Assembly (NCBI GenBank): GCA_029941825.1
Contig: JAPYTM010000003.1
Coordinates: forward strand, 4,198-26,870
DNA: 22,673 nucleotides
Source of the DNA: Candidatus Nitrosopumilus sp.
GTDB taxonomy: Archaea; Thermoproteota; Nitrososphaeria; Nitrososphaerales; Nitrosopumilaceae
Direction: 5' to 3'
In this document: piece by piece, positions 6,416-14,807 of the stretch
How positions within the stretch are numbered: position 1 is the stretch's first letter
Layout of the letters: each line of letters begins with the position of its first letter
Program-made: the position numbers and the translations under genes
Notes under the pieces: model-generated
Seen by the model: the letters and a program-made list of their open reading frames with translations, nothing else
Database searches by the model: none
Told to the model about the DNA's origin: nothing

Positions 6416-6488
6416 TTACGTTGTCACCCTATGAATACCACATTTAATCGTTCTAGAGGATTCCAAGTATGAGGATATGAAAATAATG

Positions 6489-7589
6489 TTATGAGGTTAA
6501 TTTCTTGACTAAAGCCAAGAACTCATCATCAGATAATGAGGGGATTTTCATGATTTCAAGATTTTCAGAAACATGTTCAGATGATTTTTGTCCAATTAAA
6601 GGAGCTAAAACTCCAGGAGATGAGCGAATGAATTGTAAAGCACGTAGTGAAGGTTTCAATTCACCAAACTCAGGCATTGTTCCAGGTTGGAGTAATCGTC
6701 CTTGCATAAATGGAACACTGGTGAATACACCAATTCCCAATTTTACAGATGCCTCTAATACAGAAATATTTTGATTATCCAATAATTGAGTTTTTCCAAG
6801 TAATGCCTGATCATAATGCATGTTGAATGGTAATTGAATAAATCTAAAACCATGATGTTCACCACCAATTTTTTTGGCCATACTAACAGTTTCTTCAAGT
6901 GAAAGATATTGTGGATTATCACTTGAAACTCTAAAACATTCCCAAGTTGCCATTCCATAAAATTTAATTTTACCCTCATCGCGTTTTTGCTCATACAATT
7001 CAAAAACAGATTTTAAATTTTCTAAGAATTTTTCTTTTGAAACATCTTTAATTTGCCCCTCCATTCCATTGTGTAGATACATTAAATCAACACAGTCTAA
7101 TCCTAAATTCTTTAAACTACGATCTAGTTGGTCAGAAAGATAAGTAGGAGTCATGCAATGGTATCCAGAAGTTACGTCACCTTCTTTGATAATTCCTTTT
7201 TGAGAATATTCCTCTTTAACATATTCCCAAAACCCCAAATTTACATCAGCATCATTTGTAACATATCCATTTTTACTACTAAGAAATATCTGATCACGTG
7301 AAATTTTTCCATCTTGAATTAATTCAGAAATGGCTTTACCTACTGAACGTTCTGCTTTTTGAGATCTATAATTAATTGCAGTATCTATAACATTGATGCC
7401 AGAAAGAATAGATTGTTTGACAGCATTTCTAACTAATTCATCAGTTTTAGTATCAGCATCTCCAAGGTAGGTACCAATTCCAACATTTGAAAGATGTAGA
7501 TTTGCAAATTCACGATAATTTTCTAAATTCACGCCTGAATTTTGGGCAAATTTATGAGTCCCTTCAGATGTTGCAAATCCCGAAATCAT
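6489..7589 (-). CDS. Aldo/keto reductase
   Basis: 366 residues from ATG at 7589. TIM-barrel NADP-dependent aldo/keto reductase with the catalytic tetrad visible: Asp69 and Tyr74 in NVIDTAINYRSQ, Lys106 in LSSKNG and His173 in LMYLHNG; the C-terminal cofactor part includes PLIGQKSSEHVSENL. The Lys-His interval is about 67 residues, roughly twice the usual, and contains an extra segment around YVKEEYSQKG and YHCMTPTYL. A TTG at 7601 is in frame, but the ATG is preferred because an AT-rich TATA-like stretch at 7610-7617 lies about 24-26 nt from it. The gene follows the UbiA gene on the same strand by 30 bp, so co-transcription is also possible. Substrate unknown. Confidence 0.88.
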   Translation of the reverse strand: MISGFATSEGTHKFAQNSGVNLENYREFANLHLSNVGIGTYLGDADTKTDELVRNAVKQSILSGINVIDTAINYRSQKAERSVGKAISELIQDGKISRDQIFLSSKNGYVTNDADVNLGFWEYVKEEYSQKGIIKEGDVTSGYHCMTPTYLSDQLDRSLKNLGLDCVDLMYLHNGMEGQIKDVSKEKFLENLKSVFELYEQKRDEGKIKFYGMATWECFRVSSDNPQYLSLEETVSMAKKIGGEHHGFRFIQLPFNMHYDQALLGKTQLLDNQNISVLEASVKLGIGVFTSVPFMQGRLLQPGTMPEFGELKPSLRALQFIRSSPGVLAPLIGQKSSEHVSENLEIMKIPSLSDDEFLALVKKLTS

Positions 7590-7619
7590 ATAGATTCTCA
7601 ATTGTTGTTAAATTTATGT

Positions 7620-8510
<891 letters not shown>

Positions 8511-8533
8511 CAAAAACAATATCAATTTTTCAG

Positions 8534-8541
8534 TATAATAT
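8534..8541 (-). promoter_or_regulatory. TATA box of the UbiA gene
   Basis: Minus-strand AATATTAT centred near 8537, about 27 nt before the ATG at 8510, which argues against the in-frame TTG at 8525. Confidence 0.5.
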
Positions 8542-8567
8542 TCATGAGTTTTGGTTTGTAGTCATTC

Positions 8568-8575
8568 TTTATATG
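8568..8575 (+). promoter_or_regulatory. TATA box of the 8597 gene
   Basis: TTTATATG centred at 8571.5, about 26 nt before the GTG at 8597. Confidence 0.6.
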
Positions 8576-8596
8576 AAAATGAAATAAAATACGCTT

Positions 8597-8806
8597 GTGA
8601 GGATTGGAAAAATTTCAGAAAATGAAAATAAGATAAAATTTAATGTAGAAATTTACTGCACTAATTGTAACAAAAAAGTTCCTGGAGGATTGGTTACAGG
8701 AGAAAAGTATTACGAAACTGATCTATTTAAAAAAGAATTAGATTTATTTAAAAAAACATATCTTTGTGGAATTTGTAGAGATAAAAAAAGAACTAGTAAA
8801 TTTTAA
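8597..8806 (+). CDS. Small zinc-ribbon-like protein
   Basis: Sixty-nine residues from GTG, starting MRIGKISENENK. Two Cys pairs, CTNC near residue 21 and CGIC near residue 57, separated by a charged helix-prone stretch (ETDLFKKELDLFKK), can form one four-cysteine zinc site. The very basic C-terminus (RDKKRTSKF) would suit nucleic-acid contact, but this is only an inference. No named family recognised. A clear TATA box gives leaderless spacing. It is divergent from the UbiA gene and convergent with the DUF2203 gene. Confidence 0.72.
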   Translation: MRIGKISENENKIKFNVEIYCTNCNKKVPGGLVTGEKYYETDLFKKELDLFKKTYLCGICRDKKRTSKF

Positions 8807-8822
8807 AAATGTAATACCAAAA

Positions 8823-9224
8823 TTATACTAATGATTCATCACTTACTTCTATGGGTTTTCTACCCATAAACCCAGAATCTTTTTCATGCCAAAATTTTAT
8901 CACAGTTTCACCGTGTTTCCAACATAACCAAACTTCCTCATTAAATCTCTTTGAAGGGAAATCAAGTAATCCTTGTTCAATACTTTTCACAACAACTCCA
9001 GTATTTTCTAAGATTTCAACTGATTCATAAAATTTAGTCATTGCGGAATTTAGTTTTTGTTTTAGATTAACATATTTTTCAAAAGAATTTGCAGTAGAGA
9101 GACTCATTTGCATTTCTTTTTCTAGTTTGGATATTTCGTTTCTTTTTGCTAAAGCATTTTCAAATTTTTTTATTACATCAGGAAGTGCAGCATTTGCCTC
9201 ATTTGTTGTAAAAAAGGAAAACAT
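8823..9224 (-). CDS. DUF2203 family protein
   Basis: 133 residues from ATG at 9224. The start MFSFFTTNEANAALPDVIKK and the ending GLLDFPSKRFNEEVWLCWKHGE, then FWHEKDSGFMGRKPI, match DUF2203, a family found in bacteria and archaea without a known function. The middle is a long helix-prone coiled-coil-like segment (about residues 15-80). The in-frame ATG at 9236 would add MSGF; the inner ATG is preferred because a TATA-like box at 9246-9254 is centred 26 nt from it and because the DUF2203 domain normally starts at this phenylalanine-rich strand. It is divergent from the 9296 gene. Confidence 0.85.
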   Translation of the reverse strand: MFSFFTTNEANAALPDVIKKFENALAKRNEISKLEKEMQMSLSTANSFEKYVNLKQKLNSAMTKFYESVEILENTGVVVKSIEQGLLDFPSKRFNEEVWLCWKHGETVIKFWHEKDSGFMGRKPIEVSDESLV

Positions 9225-9245
9225 GAATCCACTCATAAAACATAG

Positions 9246-9254
9246 ATTAAAAAT
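9246..9254 (-). promoter_or_regulatory. TATA-like box of the DUF2203 gene
   Basis: Minus-strand ATTTTTAAT centred at 9250, 26 nt before the ATG at 9224. It lies only about 18 bp (centre to centre) from the divergent box at 9265-9272. Confidence 0.5.
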
Positions 9255-9264
9255 CTTAGGCGCT

Positions 9265-9272
9265 AATTTATT
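9265..9272 (+). promoter_or_regulatory. TATA-like box of the 9296 gene
   Basis: AATTTATT centred at 9268.5, 27.5 nt before the ATG at 9296. Confidence 0.5.
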
Positions 9273-9295
9273 AAGAATTCACATTGAGTGGTCAC

Positions 9296-9574
9296 ATGAA
9301 TGAAAAAGAATTGGAGGAAATAATACTTCAAACAATTAATGGTGCTGTAGCAACAATTCCAGCATATTTAGAAGAAATCACTGAAAACAAAGGGGTGTTA
9401 AAAGTAGAAAATCCCAAAGAGTTCGTATACGGAATCATTATGGGGATGGCACTTGGAATGAGTGGTGCAATTCTTAGTGCACAAAAAGAGACACCAACTA
9501 AAGAGGATCAAATTAAAGTCAGAGATTTAGTATACAAACATATTCCAGAAATAAGAGAACGAATTTTCAGTTGA
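9296..9574 (+). CDS. Hypothetical protein upstream of a PNPOx-like gene
   Basis: Ninety-two residues starting MNEKELEEIILQTINGAVAT. No family recognised. Mostly helical by composition, with a glycine/methionine-rich hydrophobic stretch (GIIMGMALGMSGAILSAQK, about residues 50-65) that could be an amphipathic or short membrane-seeking helix. TTG at 9284 is in frame, but the TATA-like box favours the ATG at 9296. The 3' end overlaps the next gene by 4 bp (TTGA), so the two should be translated from one message and may work together. Confidence 0.72.
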   Translation: MNEKELEEIILQTINGAVATIPAYLEEITENKGVLKVENPKEFVYGIIMGMALGMSGAILSAQKETPTKEDQIKVRDLVYKHIPEIRERIFS

Positions 9575-9969
9575 TTGAATTTAATCAAAAAGAAAAAGAT
9601 TTTCTAAATTCATTAGAGGAAGCAAGAATTGCCACATCTCATGATGATATTCCACATGTAAAACCAGTGTCATTTGTACATCAAAATAATACAATAATAG
9701 TTGCTACAGATTACAAAACAAGAACACTCAAGAATATCAAATTAAATCCCAATACAAGTATTGTAATTGACATTTACAAATCAGGGGAACACAAGGCGTT
9801 ATGTGTTCAAGGAAAAACAGAAATTATTGAAAATGGTTTAGAATTTAAAAAATTTTATAAAATTTTTTATGAAAAATTTGAATGGGTAAGAAAAGAACCT
9901 TGGGATGAAAATGAAGCACCATTTTTAAAATTTATTCCCAATAACAAAGTTAGTTGGGGAATAAAATAA
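9571..9969 (+). CDS. Pyridoxamine 5'-phosphate oxidase-like FMN-binding protein
   Basis: 132 residues starting with TTG inside the upstream stop region. The pattern of a PNPOx-type split barrel is visible: an N-terminal helix ending in EEARIATSHDDIPHVKPV (the strand that usually says 'this user is allowed low-level substrate'), then NNTIIVATDYKTRTLKNIK and NPNTSIVIDIYK, a typical flavin phosphate-binding strand-helix. Members bind FMN or F420 and reduce or oxidise small compounds; the substrate is not predictable. The C-terminal KFIPNNKVSWGIK resembles the usual end of the family. It is coupled to the 9296 gene by the 4-bp overlap. Confidence 0.85.
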   Translation: MIEFNQKEKDFLNSLEEARIATSHDDIPHVKPVSFVHQNNTIIVATDYKTRTLKNIKLNPNTSIVIDIYKSGEHKALCVQGKTEIIENGLEFKKFYKIFYEKFEWVRKEPWDENEAPFLKFIPNNKVSWGIK

Positions 9970-9996
9970 ACAATTTATACTGATTCTAAAATTAAA

Positions 9997-11625
9997 TTAG
10001 GTTGTATCTTTTTCTTCTTTTTTAATTAATAATTGCATAATATTTTTTCCAGTTACAACACCCAAAATTTGTTTGGAGGTTGTATCATCAATTACAGGAA
10101 TTATATCAAATGGGTGTGAATTCATTTTTTGAATGACAGTAAAAATTTGTTCACTAGATGCCACAGTATGATATTTTCTATACATTATATCATTAATTTT
10201 AAATAAATTATGATTTTTCTTTTGGATTTTCTTGATTTCTTTTTGTGAAATTAAACCTACAAGGTTATCTTCATCATCACATACAATAAAAACAGATTTT
10301 GAATTAACATCATTTGAGTTTAAGAAATCATTCAAAGTAGTATCAGCAGATATTTTTAAAAATTCTTTATCCATGACTTGTTCTGCAGTGTAATCAGATA
10401 CTACTCTACGGAAAAACCCAGGGAGTAAACCTAATTCTAAAGTTCCAACCTTTACTTGGACTATTTTTCGTAGTTTACGTTGTAACTCAACACTTGATAC
10501 CACCATTGTAATCAAAGTTCCAAAAACCAATAATGAAAACATGGGTTTATCGATTATTCCCACGCCTAAAAGCGACAACATTAGAGCAAGATCAACTGCA
10601 CCTTTAGACATTACACCAAACGCAACAGTAGTTGCAGGTCTCATTTTTGCTATAATTACTGCAATATATGAGCCAACAAACTTTACGCCAATAATTATTG
10701 CAAGCATTCCAACAATTATCCATATTGGTAATTCTACAAAACTAAAAGTAAAGTGTAACCCAATTCCTGCAAAGAAAATTGGTATGAAAATCCCATATCC
10801 AACTGCATGAACATTTTTTGAGATTTCTAAATATTCTTCTTTATTCATTCGAGATACTGCAATTCCCAACATCAGTGCCCCTATCGCACCATGAATCCCA
10901 CTCAGTTCTGCAAAATATGCAACAAGCAAAATAACTCCAATTACAATTCCAAAGTATACTTGTTGTACACGTAGATGACTTTTGATCAATCGGAAAAATC
11001 GTGGTAAAACAAATACAGAGACTAGTCCTGCTATGACAAAAAAGGCAATCATCTTTACAAAAAGCCAACCAATATCTATAATCTCAAGGGATTGATTTGC
11101 ATTATTTCCAATCTGAATCACTACACTGACAAAAATAATTGCAATAAATTCTACTATTGCAGTAACTGTAAAAATTTCTAACCCAATTGTAGAACGTAGT
11201 TTTCCAAGATCTGTTAAAACTTTTGCAGTAACTCCTAAACTTGATGCCCCAACTACACTTGCAATTGCAAATGACTTTATCAAATTCATATCAGAAAATG
11301 ATAATGCGAATAGACCTGCTGCAAAGAATGGGATAAGGAATCCAATTGCAGAGCCTACAAATAATCTTCCTCGAAGTACACGGAATAATCCGGGCAAGTC
11401 AATTTCTTCCAACCCAATTAAAAAGAACAAAAAGAATACGCCTATAGATATGAAAAGATCAATTGCATCAATTGGATCAACTAATGCAAGTAATGCAGGA
11501 CCAACAATTATTCCTGCAAGGACATTACCTATGATAGTGGGTTGGCCTATCCTATGCATTAACTCACCAAGTAGTTTAGCTGCAATGATTAGAATGCCTA
11601 AATACAGAATAGGTTCAAAACTCAT
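9997..11625 (-). CDS. CPA2/Kef-type cation:proton antiporter with C-terminal CBS pair
   Basis: 542 residues. Residues 1 to about 390 are a monovalent cation:proton antiporter membrane domain with about 12-13 segments: LGELMHRIGQPTIIGNVLAGI, FLIGLEEIDL, ASSLGVTAKVLTDLGKL in the ion-site region and FFAGIGLHFTF. The rest is cytoplasmic and carries two CBS motifs (about residues 415-540: STTLNDFLNS-type first half, HTVASSEQIFTVIQKMNSHP second half, closing LGVVTGKNIMQLL). CBS pairs bind adenine nucleotides, so transport may be gated by energy state. There is no RCK/TrkA-N domain as in KefC. The ion (Na or K) cannot be decided from sequence. The ATG at 11625 is the first start of a long open frame. 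Confidence 0.88.
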   Translation of the reverse strand: MSFEPILYLGILIIAAKLLGELMHRIGQPTIIGNVLAGIIVGPALLALVDPIDAIDLFISIGVFFLFFLIGLEEIDLPGLFRVLRGRLFVGSAIGFLIPFFAAGLFALSFSDMNLIKSFAIASVVGASSLGVTAKVLTDLGKLRSTIGLEIFTVTAIVEFIAIIFVSVVIQIGNNANQSLEIIDIGWLFVKMIAFFVIAGLVSVFVLPRFFRLIKSHLRVQQVYFGIVIGVILLVAYFAELSGIHGAIGALMLGIAVSRMNKEEYLEISKNVHAVGYGIFIPIFFAGIGLHFTFSFVELPIWIIVGMLAIIIGVKFVGSYIAVIIAKMRPATTVAFGVMSKGAVDLALMLSLLGVGIIDKPMFSLLVFGTLITMVVSSVELQRKLRKIVQVKVGTLELGLLPGFFRRVVSDYTAEQVMDKEFLKISADTTLNDFLNSNDVNSKSVFIVCDDEDNLVGLISQKEIKKIQKKNHNLFKINDIMYRKYHTVASSEQIFTVIQKMNSHPFDIIPVIDDTTSKQILGVVTGKNIMQLLIKKEEKDTT

Positions 11626-11690
11626 CTAGATATCATTCTCTGCTCTTAACATGTATTCATAAATTTAGTGTTTAAGATCAAATACCCCAA

Positions 11691-11698
11691 CAATTAAG
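11691..11698 (+). promoter_or_regulatory. TATA-like box of the parvulin gene
   Basis: CAATTAAG; the AT-rich core is centred near 11695-11696, about 27 nt before the TTG at 11723. Confidence 0.4.
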
Positions 11699-11722
11699 AA
11701 ACAGAAAAAATGGAAAATCACA

Positions 11723-12001
11723 TTGTCAAATAAGATAAAATGTTCACACATCCTAGTTGAAAAACAAAGTGAATCACTTGCAATTTTAGAGAAAATAAAA
11801 AGTGGTGAAAAATTTGGAAAACTAGCACGAGAACTCTCAATCGATACAGGCAGTGGCAAAAAAGATGGAAGTTTAGGGTATTTCACTAAAGGAATGATGG
11901 TAAAACCATTTGAGGATGTAGCATTCAAACTACAAATTGGTGAAACATCTGAACCCGTTAAAACAGAGTTTGGATACCATATTATCAAAAGATTAGGATA
12001 A
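11723..12001 (+). CDS. Parvulin-type peptidyl-prolyl cis/trans isomerase
   Basis: Ninety-two residues, a bare parvulin domain: KCSHILVEKQ, FGKLARELSIDTGSGKKDGS, LGYFTKGMMVKPFEDVAF and the closing EFGYHIIKRLG. His9, Asp41, Met59, Phe63 and His86 are the expected active-site positions. It closely follows the pattern of the structurally solved thaumarchaeal parvulins CsPinA (Cenarchaeum) and NmPin (Nitrosopumilus). There is no signal peptide or WW domain, so it acts in the cytoplasm, as these proteins are thought to. TTG start, placed by a TATA-like box. A small unknown gene follows after 4 nt. Confidence 0.94.
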   Translation: MSNKIKCSHILVEKQSESLAILEKIKSGEKFGKLARELSIDTGSGKKDGSLGYFTKGMMVKPFEDVAFKLQIGETSEPVKTEFGYHIIKRLG

Positions 12002-12005
12002 TTCC

Positions 12006-12275
12006 TTGACACTTACAGATAAAATGTTAGATGAAATTTTAGAATATTTAGAAAAGTCAATTAATAATTTAGCAAAAGAATCATTGGAGAATTTAGAAAT
12101 TGAGGGAGGGATAAAAGGAATAGAGAATTTTCTTGAAAATCAATTTGATGTTAGATTAGAAAATCTACTTGTCGCTAAAAATAGCAGTATTCATCATCTA
12201 GAATCAAGTATGAAAAATAAAGTGATTCAAAAAAAGCAATTAATTATTAATAAAAACATCAAACACAAAAACTAA
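12006..12275 (+). CDS. Small helical hypothetical protein downstream of parvulin
   Basis: Eighty-nine residues from TTG at 12006 (alternative ATG at 12024, giving MLDEILEYLEKS). No family recognised. It is almost wholly helix-prone, Leu/Glu-rich in the first two thirds (LTDKMLDEILEYLEKSINN, SLENLEIEGGIKGIENFLE) and Lys/Asn/Ile-rich at the end. It is 4 nt after the parvulin stop, hence probably co-translated, which makes a role with the parvulin or its clients possible but unproven. The stop overlaps the convergent helicase gene by 4 bp. Confidence 0.6.
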   Translation: MTLTDKMLDEILEYLEKSINNLAKESLENLEIEGGIKGIENFLENQFDVRLENLLVAKNSSIHHLESSMKNKVIQKKQLIINKNIKHKN

Positions 12276-13783
12276 AAAAATACATCCAAACCAGATTTTT
12301 GAGATTCAATGCCCTTGTTTTTTTCTAATACTTTGGTCATTTGTTTTCCCATAGATTTAGCTGCAGCCATCTTTCTTTTTCCTATCCAATAGTATGTTTC
12401 ATCTATAGTATTTTTTGCAATCAATACTACTAGTTTGCCAGTATCTTTTCGTCCAGTTCGTCCTCTTCTTTGAACAAATCGAATAGAACTAGGAACATTA
12501 TCATAAAAAATAACTTGATTAACTTCTGAAATATCTAATCCTTCCTCTCCAACACGAGTTGCAACTAGTACCTGAAATACTCCATCCCTAAATTTTTGTA
12601 CAGTTTCAATTTGTTTTTTTTGTTTTAGTCCATGTTCTCCAGCTTTACCAATTAAAATTCCTGCAGATATACCAAGTTCAATTAGTTTGTGATAAATCAG
12701 ATCAACTGAGTCACGATAACTGGTAAAAATTAGAGCTTTTCCAGGAACTGAATCAAGGATTTCTTTTAATTTTGGGATTTTTGAGTGTTCAATCCCATTA
12801 GACTGTGCTTCTTTTGCTAAATGAATTGCTCTTGTAAAATTAGGATCAATCTCAAATAGATCCTTTACTCCTATTCCTTTTTTTGCATGGGCACGCTCAC
12901 AAAATTTTAGGAATGGAGTTACGCCATGAACTTCAAGCATATTTAGAGCATAGTGAATTCTAATTGCAGTAAAAAGAGGTTTTGCTGAACGTCTATTTTG
13001 ATTCAACACAAATTGTCTAATTCTCAATAATGCAGAAAGAGATTGTTGAGAGGATAAATTAATACCATTTTTTCTCAGAGAATCATATCTTTCATCAAGG
13101 GATAATTTCAATAACGTTTGAATTTCTTTTAATTCATCTGGAAGTTCTACATTAATCCATTCAGTGTTAGTTTCCTGAATGTATGGTTTAACATCAGGGC
13201 TCTCTTCATTTCTCTCAGCTACACTTGAAATTCTAAGTCTGGTTAGAATTTCAGTTGCTTTTTCTTTTTCACTTGGAAGAGTAGCAGTCATTCCAATAAT
13301 TCGAGCTGAAGAGGTTTCAAATTTTTCAGCAATTGTAGAGTATGCATAATCACCAACAGTCCTATGCACTTCATCAAATATTACAAGATCAAATTGATTA
13401 ATTGGTACAATTCCTTTTTCTAAATCATTTCTGGCAACTTCAGGTGTGGCACAAATAACACTACTATTCCAAAGTTTAGTTCGTTTTTGAACAGTATCCT
13501 CACCAGTTATTAGTGAAATATCATCAATAGTAAGATTTGTTTTAAGGAATTCATAATGCTGGTTTACTAAAACTCTAGTAGGTGCTAAAAATAACACACC
13601 GCCTTTACCTCTTGAGAGATATTCTGCTATGACATGTAACGCAATAGTGGTTTTTCCAAGTCCAGTAGGTAAAACAACAATACAATTTTCTTTAACTGCT
13701 TGATTTGCAAGATTAACTTGATAGTCTCTATTTTCTATAGAGTTTGCTTGAACATATTTTTTCTCAACATACAAGGTTGACAT
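12272..13783 (-). CDS. Hef-type superfamily 2 helicase (helicase part only) with C-terminal PIP-like motif
   Basis: 503 residues. ATP-dependent SF2 helicase of the Hef/FANCM/XPF-related type: Walker A PTGLGKTT at 39-46, APTRVLVNQHY, ATPEVARND, DEVH at 137-140, GMTATLPS, and in the second RecA domain FTSYRDSVD, LVATRVGEEGLDI and QRRGRTGRK. Such enzymes remodel stalled replication forks and branched DNA. The ERCC4-type nuclease and HhH domains of euryarchaeal Hef are missing; the protein stops after the helicase core. The last eight residues, KSGLDVFF, resemble a PCNA-interacting (PIP) box (QxxLxxFF) with Lys for Gln. It is divergent from the dCMP deaminase/polB operon. Confidence 0.88.
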   Translation of the reverse strand: MSTLYVEKKYVQANSIENRDYQVNLANQAVKENCIVVLPTGLGKTTIALHVIAEYLSRGKGGVLFLAPTRVLVNQHYEFLKTNLTIDDISLITGEDTVQKRTKLWNSSVICATPEVARNDLEKGIVPINQFDLVIFDEVHRTVGDYAYSTIAEKFETSSARIIGMTATLPSEKEKATEILTRLRISSVAERNEESPDVKPYIQETNTEWINVELPDELKEIQTLLKLSLDERYDSLRKNGINLSSQQSLSALLRIRQFVLNQNRRSAKPLFTAIRIHYALNMLEVHGVTPFLKFCERAHAKKGIGVKDLFEIDPNFTRAIHLAKEAQSNGIEHSKIPKLKEILDSVPGKALIFTSYRDSVDLIYHKLIELGISAGILIGKAGEHGLKQKKQIETVQKFRDGVFQVLVATRVGEEGLDISEVNQVIFYDNVPSSIRFVQRRGRTGRKDTGKLVVLIAKNTIDETYYWIGKRKMAAAKSMGKQMTKVLEKNKGIESQKSGLDVFF

Positions 13784-14218
13784 ATAGTAAAAAAATTAGA
13801 ATTTATCGATTTTATGCTTTCGTGTAGTAAAATACTAGCCATTACTCAACAATCAGTAATTATCAAAAAAACAGCTAAAATTGAGCCTAAAATTTTGAAA
13901 TTAAGGAGTCTTTAGATTGAAGAAAATAGAAAATTGTAATTAAAAAATAGAAAGAAGAATTAGCCTAGTTTTTTCCAGATTTAATTTATCATAACAATCA
14001 CTTTACGTAGAAGTTTTTTTAATAAACATTCAGTGGGGTTTATGATAATGCAGTATGTTTTCTTCAGAATTTATTTTATTTTTATCTCACTCACAATATT
14101 TTGAAATTTTTTGTGAATAACATTTACTTGTACTGAATAGTTCATCAATAAAATAAAACTTGTAAAGATACCAAAGAAATTCATATATTAATTAAAAATA
14201 TTATAAAGTAGTAAGAGT

Positions 14219-14249
14219 GATCGCAAAATGAAATTCATTTAACGCGATC
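14219..14249. promoter_or_regulatory. Inverted repeat next to the dCMP deaminase/polB TATA box (candidate operator)
   Basis: Outer arms GATCGC (14219-14224) and GCGATC (14244-14249) flank a near-perfect inner palindrome AAATGAAATTCATTT (14226-14240). The element ends directly against the TATA box at 14250, where a bound regulator could block or assist TBP/TFB. This is inference from position and symmetry. Confidence 0.5.
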
Positions 14250-14257
14250 CATATATT
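14250..14257 (+). promoter_or_regulatory. TATA box of the dCMP deaminase/polB operon
   Basis: CATATATT centred at 14253.5, about 26 nt before the ATG at 14279. Confidence 0.6.
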
Positions 14258-14278
14258 GAACACACAAACAGAATCGGT

Positions 14279-14803
14279 ATGAGTTCTTTTGATAGACCAA
14301 ATTGGGATGAATATTTTATGTTACAAGCAGAATTAGCAAAATTACGTTCAAATTGTATAACTAGACAAGTTGGTGCAGTAATTGTCAGAAACCATAGACA
14401 GTTAGCAACAGGGTATAATGGAACACCACCTGGAATCAAAAATTGTTTTGATGGCGGATGTAAAAGATGTCAAGATAGAATGGAGGGTAAGATAAAATCA
14501 GGAGCATCACTTGATAGATGTCTATGTAATCATGCAGAAGCTAATGCCATAATGCATTGTGCAATTTTGGGAATTGAGGCAGGATCAGAGGGGGCAATAT
14601 TGTATACAACATTTGTCCCATGCCTAGAATGTACTAAAATGGCAATAACTATAGGGATTAGAAAATTTGTTTGTCTTGACTCTTATCCTGAAACTGATTT
14701 TGGGTTATTAAAAGAAGCTGGAGTTGAGGTTGTTCATTTAGATAAAAAAAATATTGTGAAATGGGCAAAAGAACTAGTCAATAAATACGAAAAGTCTGTG
14801 TGA
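14279..14803 (+). CDS. dCMP/cytidine deaminase family protein (ComEB-like)
   Basis: 174 residues. Zinc-dependent deoxycytidylate deaminase: the ligand His85 and proton-shuttle Glu87 are in HAEANAI, and Cys115 and Cys118 are in PCLECTK. RPNWDEYFMLQAELAKLRSNC and RQVGAVIVRN...ATGYNGTP are the conserved N-terminal parts, and CFDGGCKRCQDRMEG is the extra Cys-bearing insert usual in ComEB/dCMP deaminases. It makes dUMP, the precursor of dTTP. It starts at ATG 14279 after a TATA box and candidate operator. Its stop is 4 nt before polB, so nucleotide supply and DNA synthesis appear to be co-transcribed. Confidence 0.92.
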   Translation: MSSFDRPNWDEYFMLQAELAKLRSNCITRQVGAVIVRNHRQLATGYNGTPPGIKNCFDGGCKRCQDRMEGKIKSGASLDRCLCNHAEANAIMHCAILGIEAGSEGAILYTTFVPCLECTKMAITIGIRKFVCLDSYPETDFGLLKEAGVEVVHLDKKNIVKWAKELVNKYEKSV

Positions 14804-14807
14804 AGAA

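Larger units (their letters stand above)
13784..14278. other. 495-bp non-coding gap with promoter and inverted-repeat signals
   Basis: The longest stretch here without a protein gene, very AT-rich. It holds the leftward helicase promoter (TATA-like sequence about 13807-13814), two weak 6-bp inverted repeats (13841-13860 and 14022-14043) and, at the right end, the inverted repeat and TATA box of the dCMP deaminase/polB operon. No tRNA fold, Shine-Dalgarno-led small gene or convincing C/D-box RNA was seen. A small RNA is possible but not supported. Confidence 0.5.

Noticed and set aside
7590..7601. TTG start at 7601 for the aldo/keto reductase, and similar TTG starts at 8525, 9284 and 2679
   Set aside because: TATA-like boxes sit about 11-15 nt closer than the usual leaderless spacing for these codons, while the inner ATG fits.
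13841..14043. Two 6-bp inverted repeats as hairpin terminators or RNAs
   Set aside because: Stems are short and AT-rich; such pairs are expected by chance in this composition, so they are not annotated separately.
14041..14140. Possible C/D-type RNA elements (ATGATAA and CTGA)
   Set aside because: The C box is imperfect and the interval about 95 nt, too long for an archaeal C/D sRNA, with no clear D' or C' boxes.
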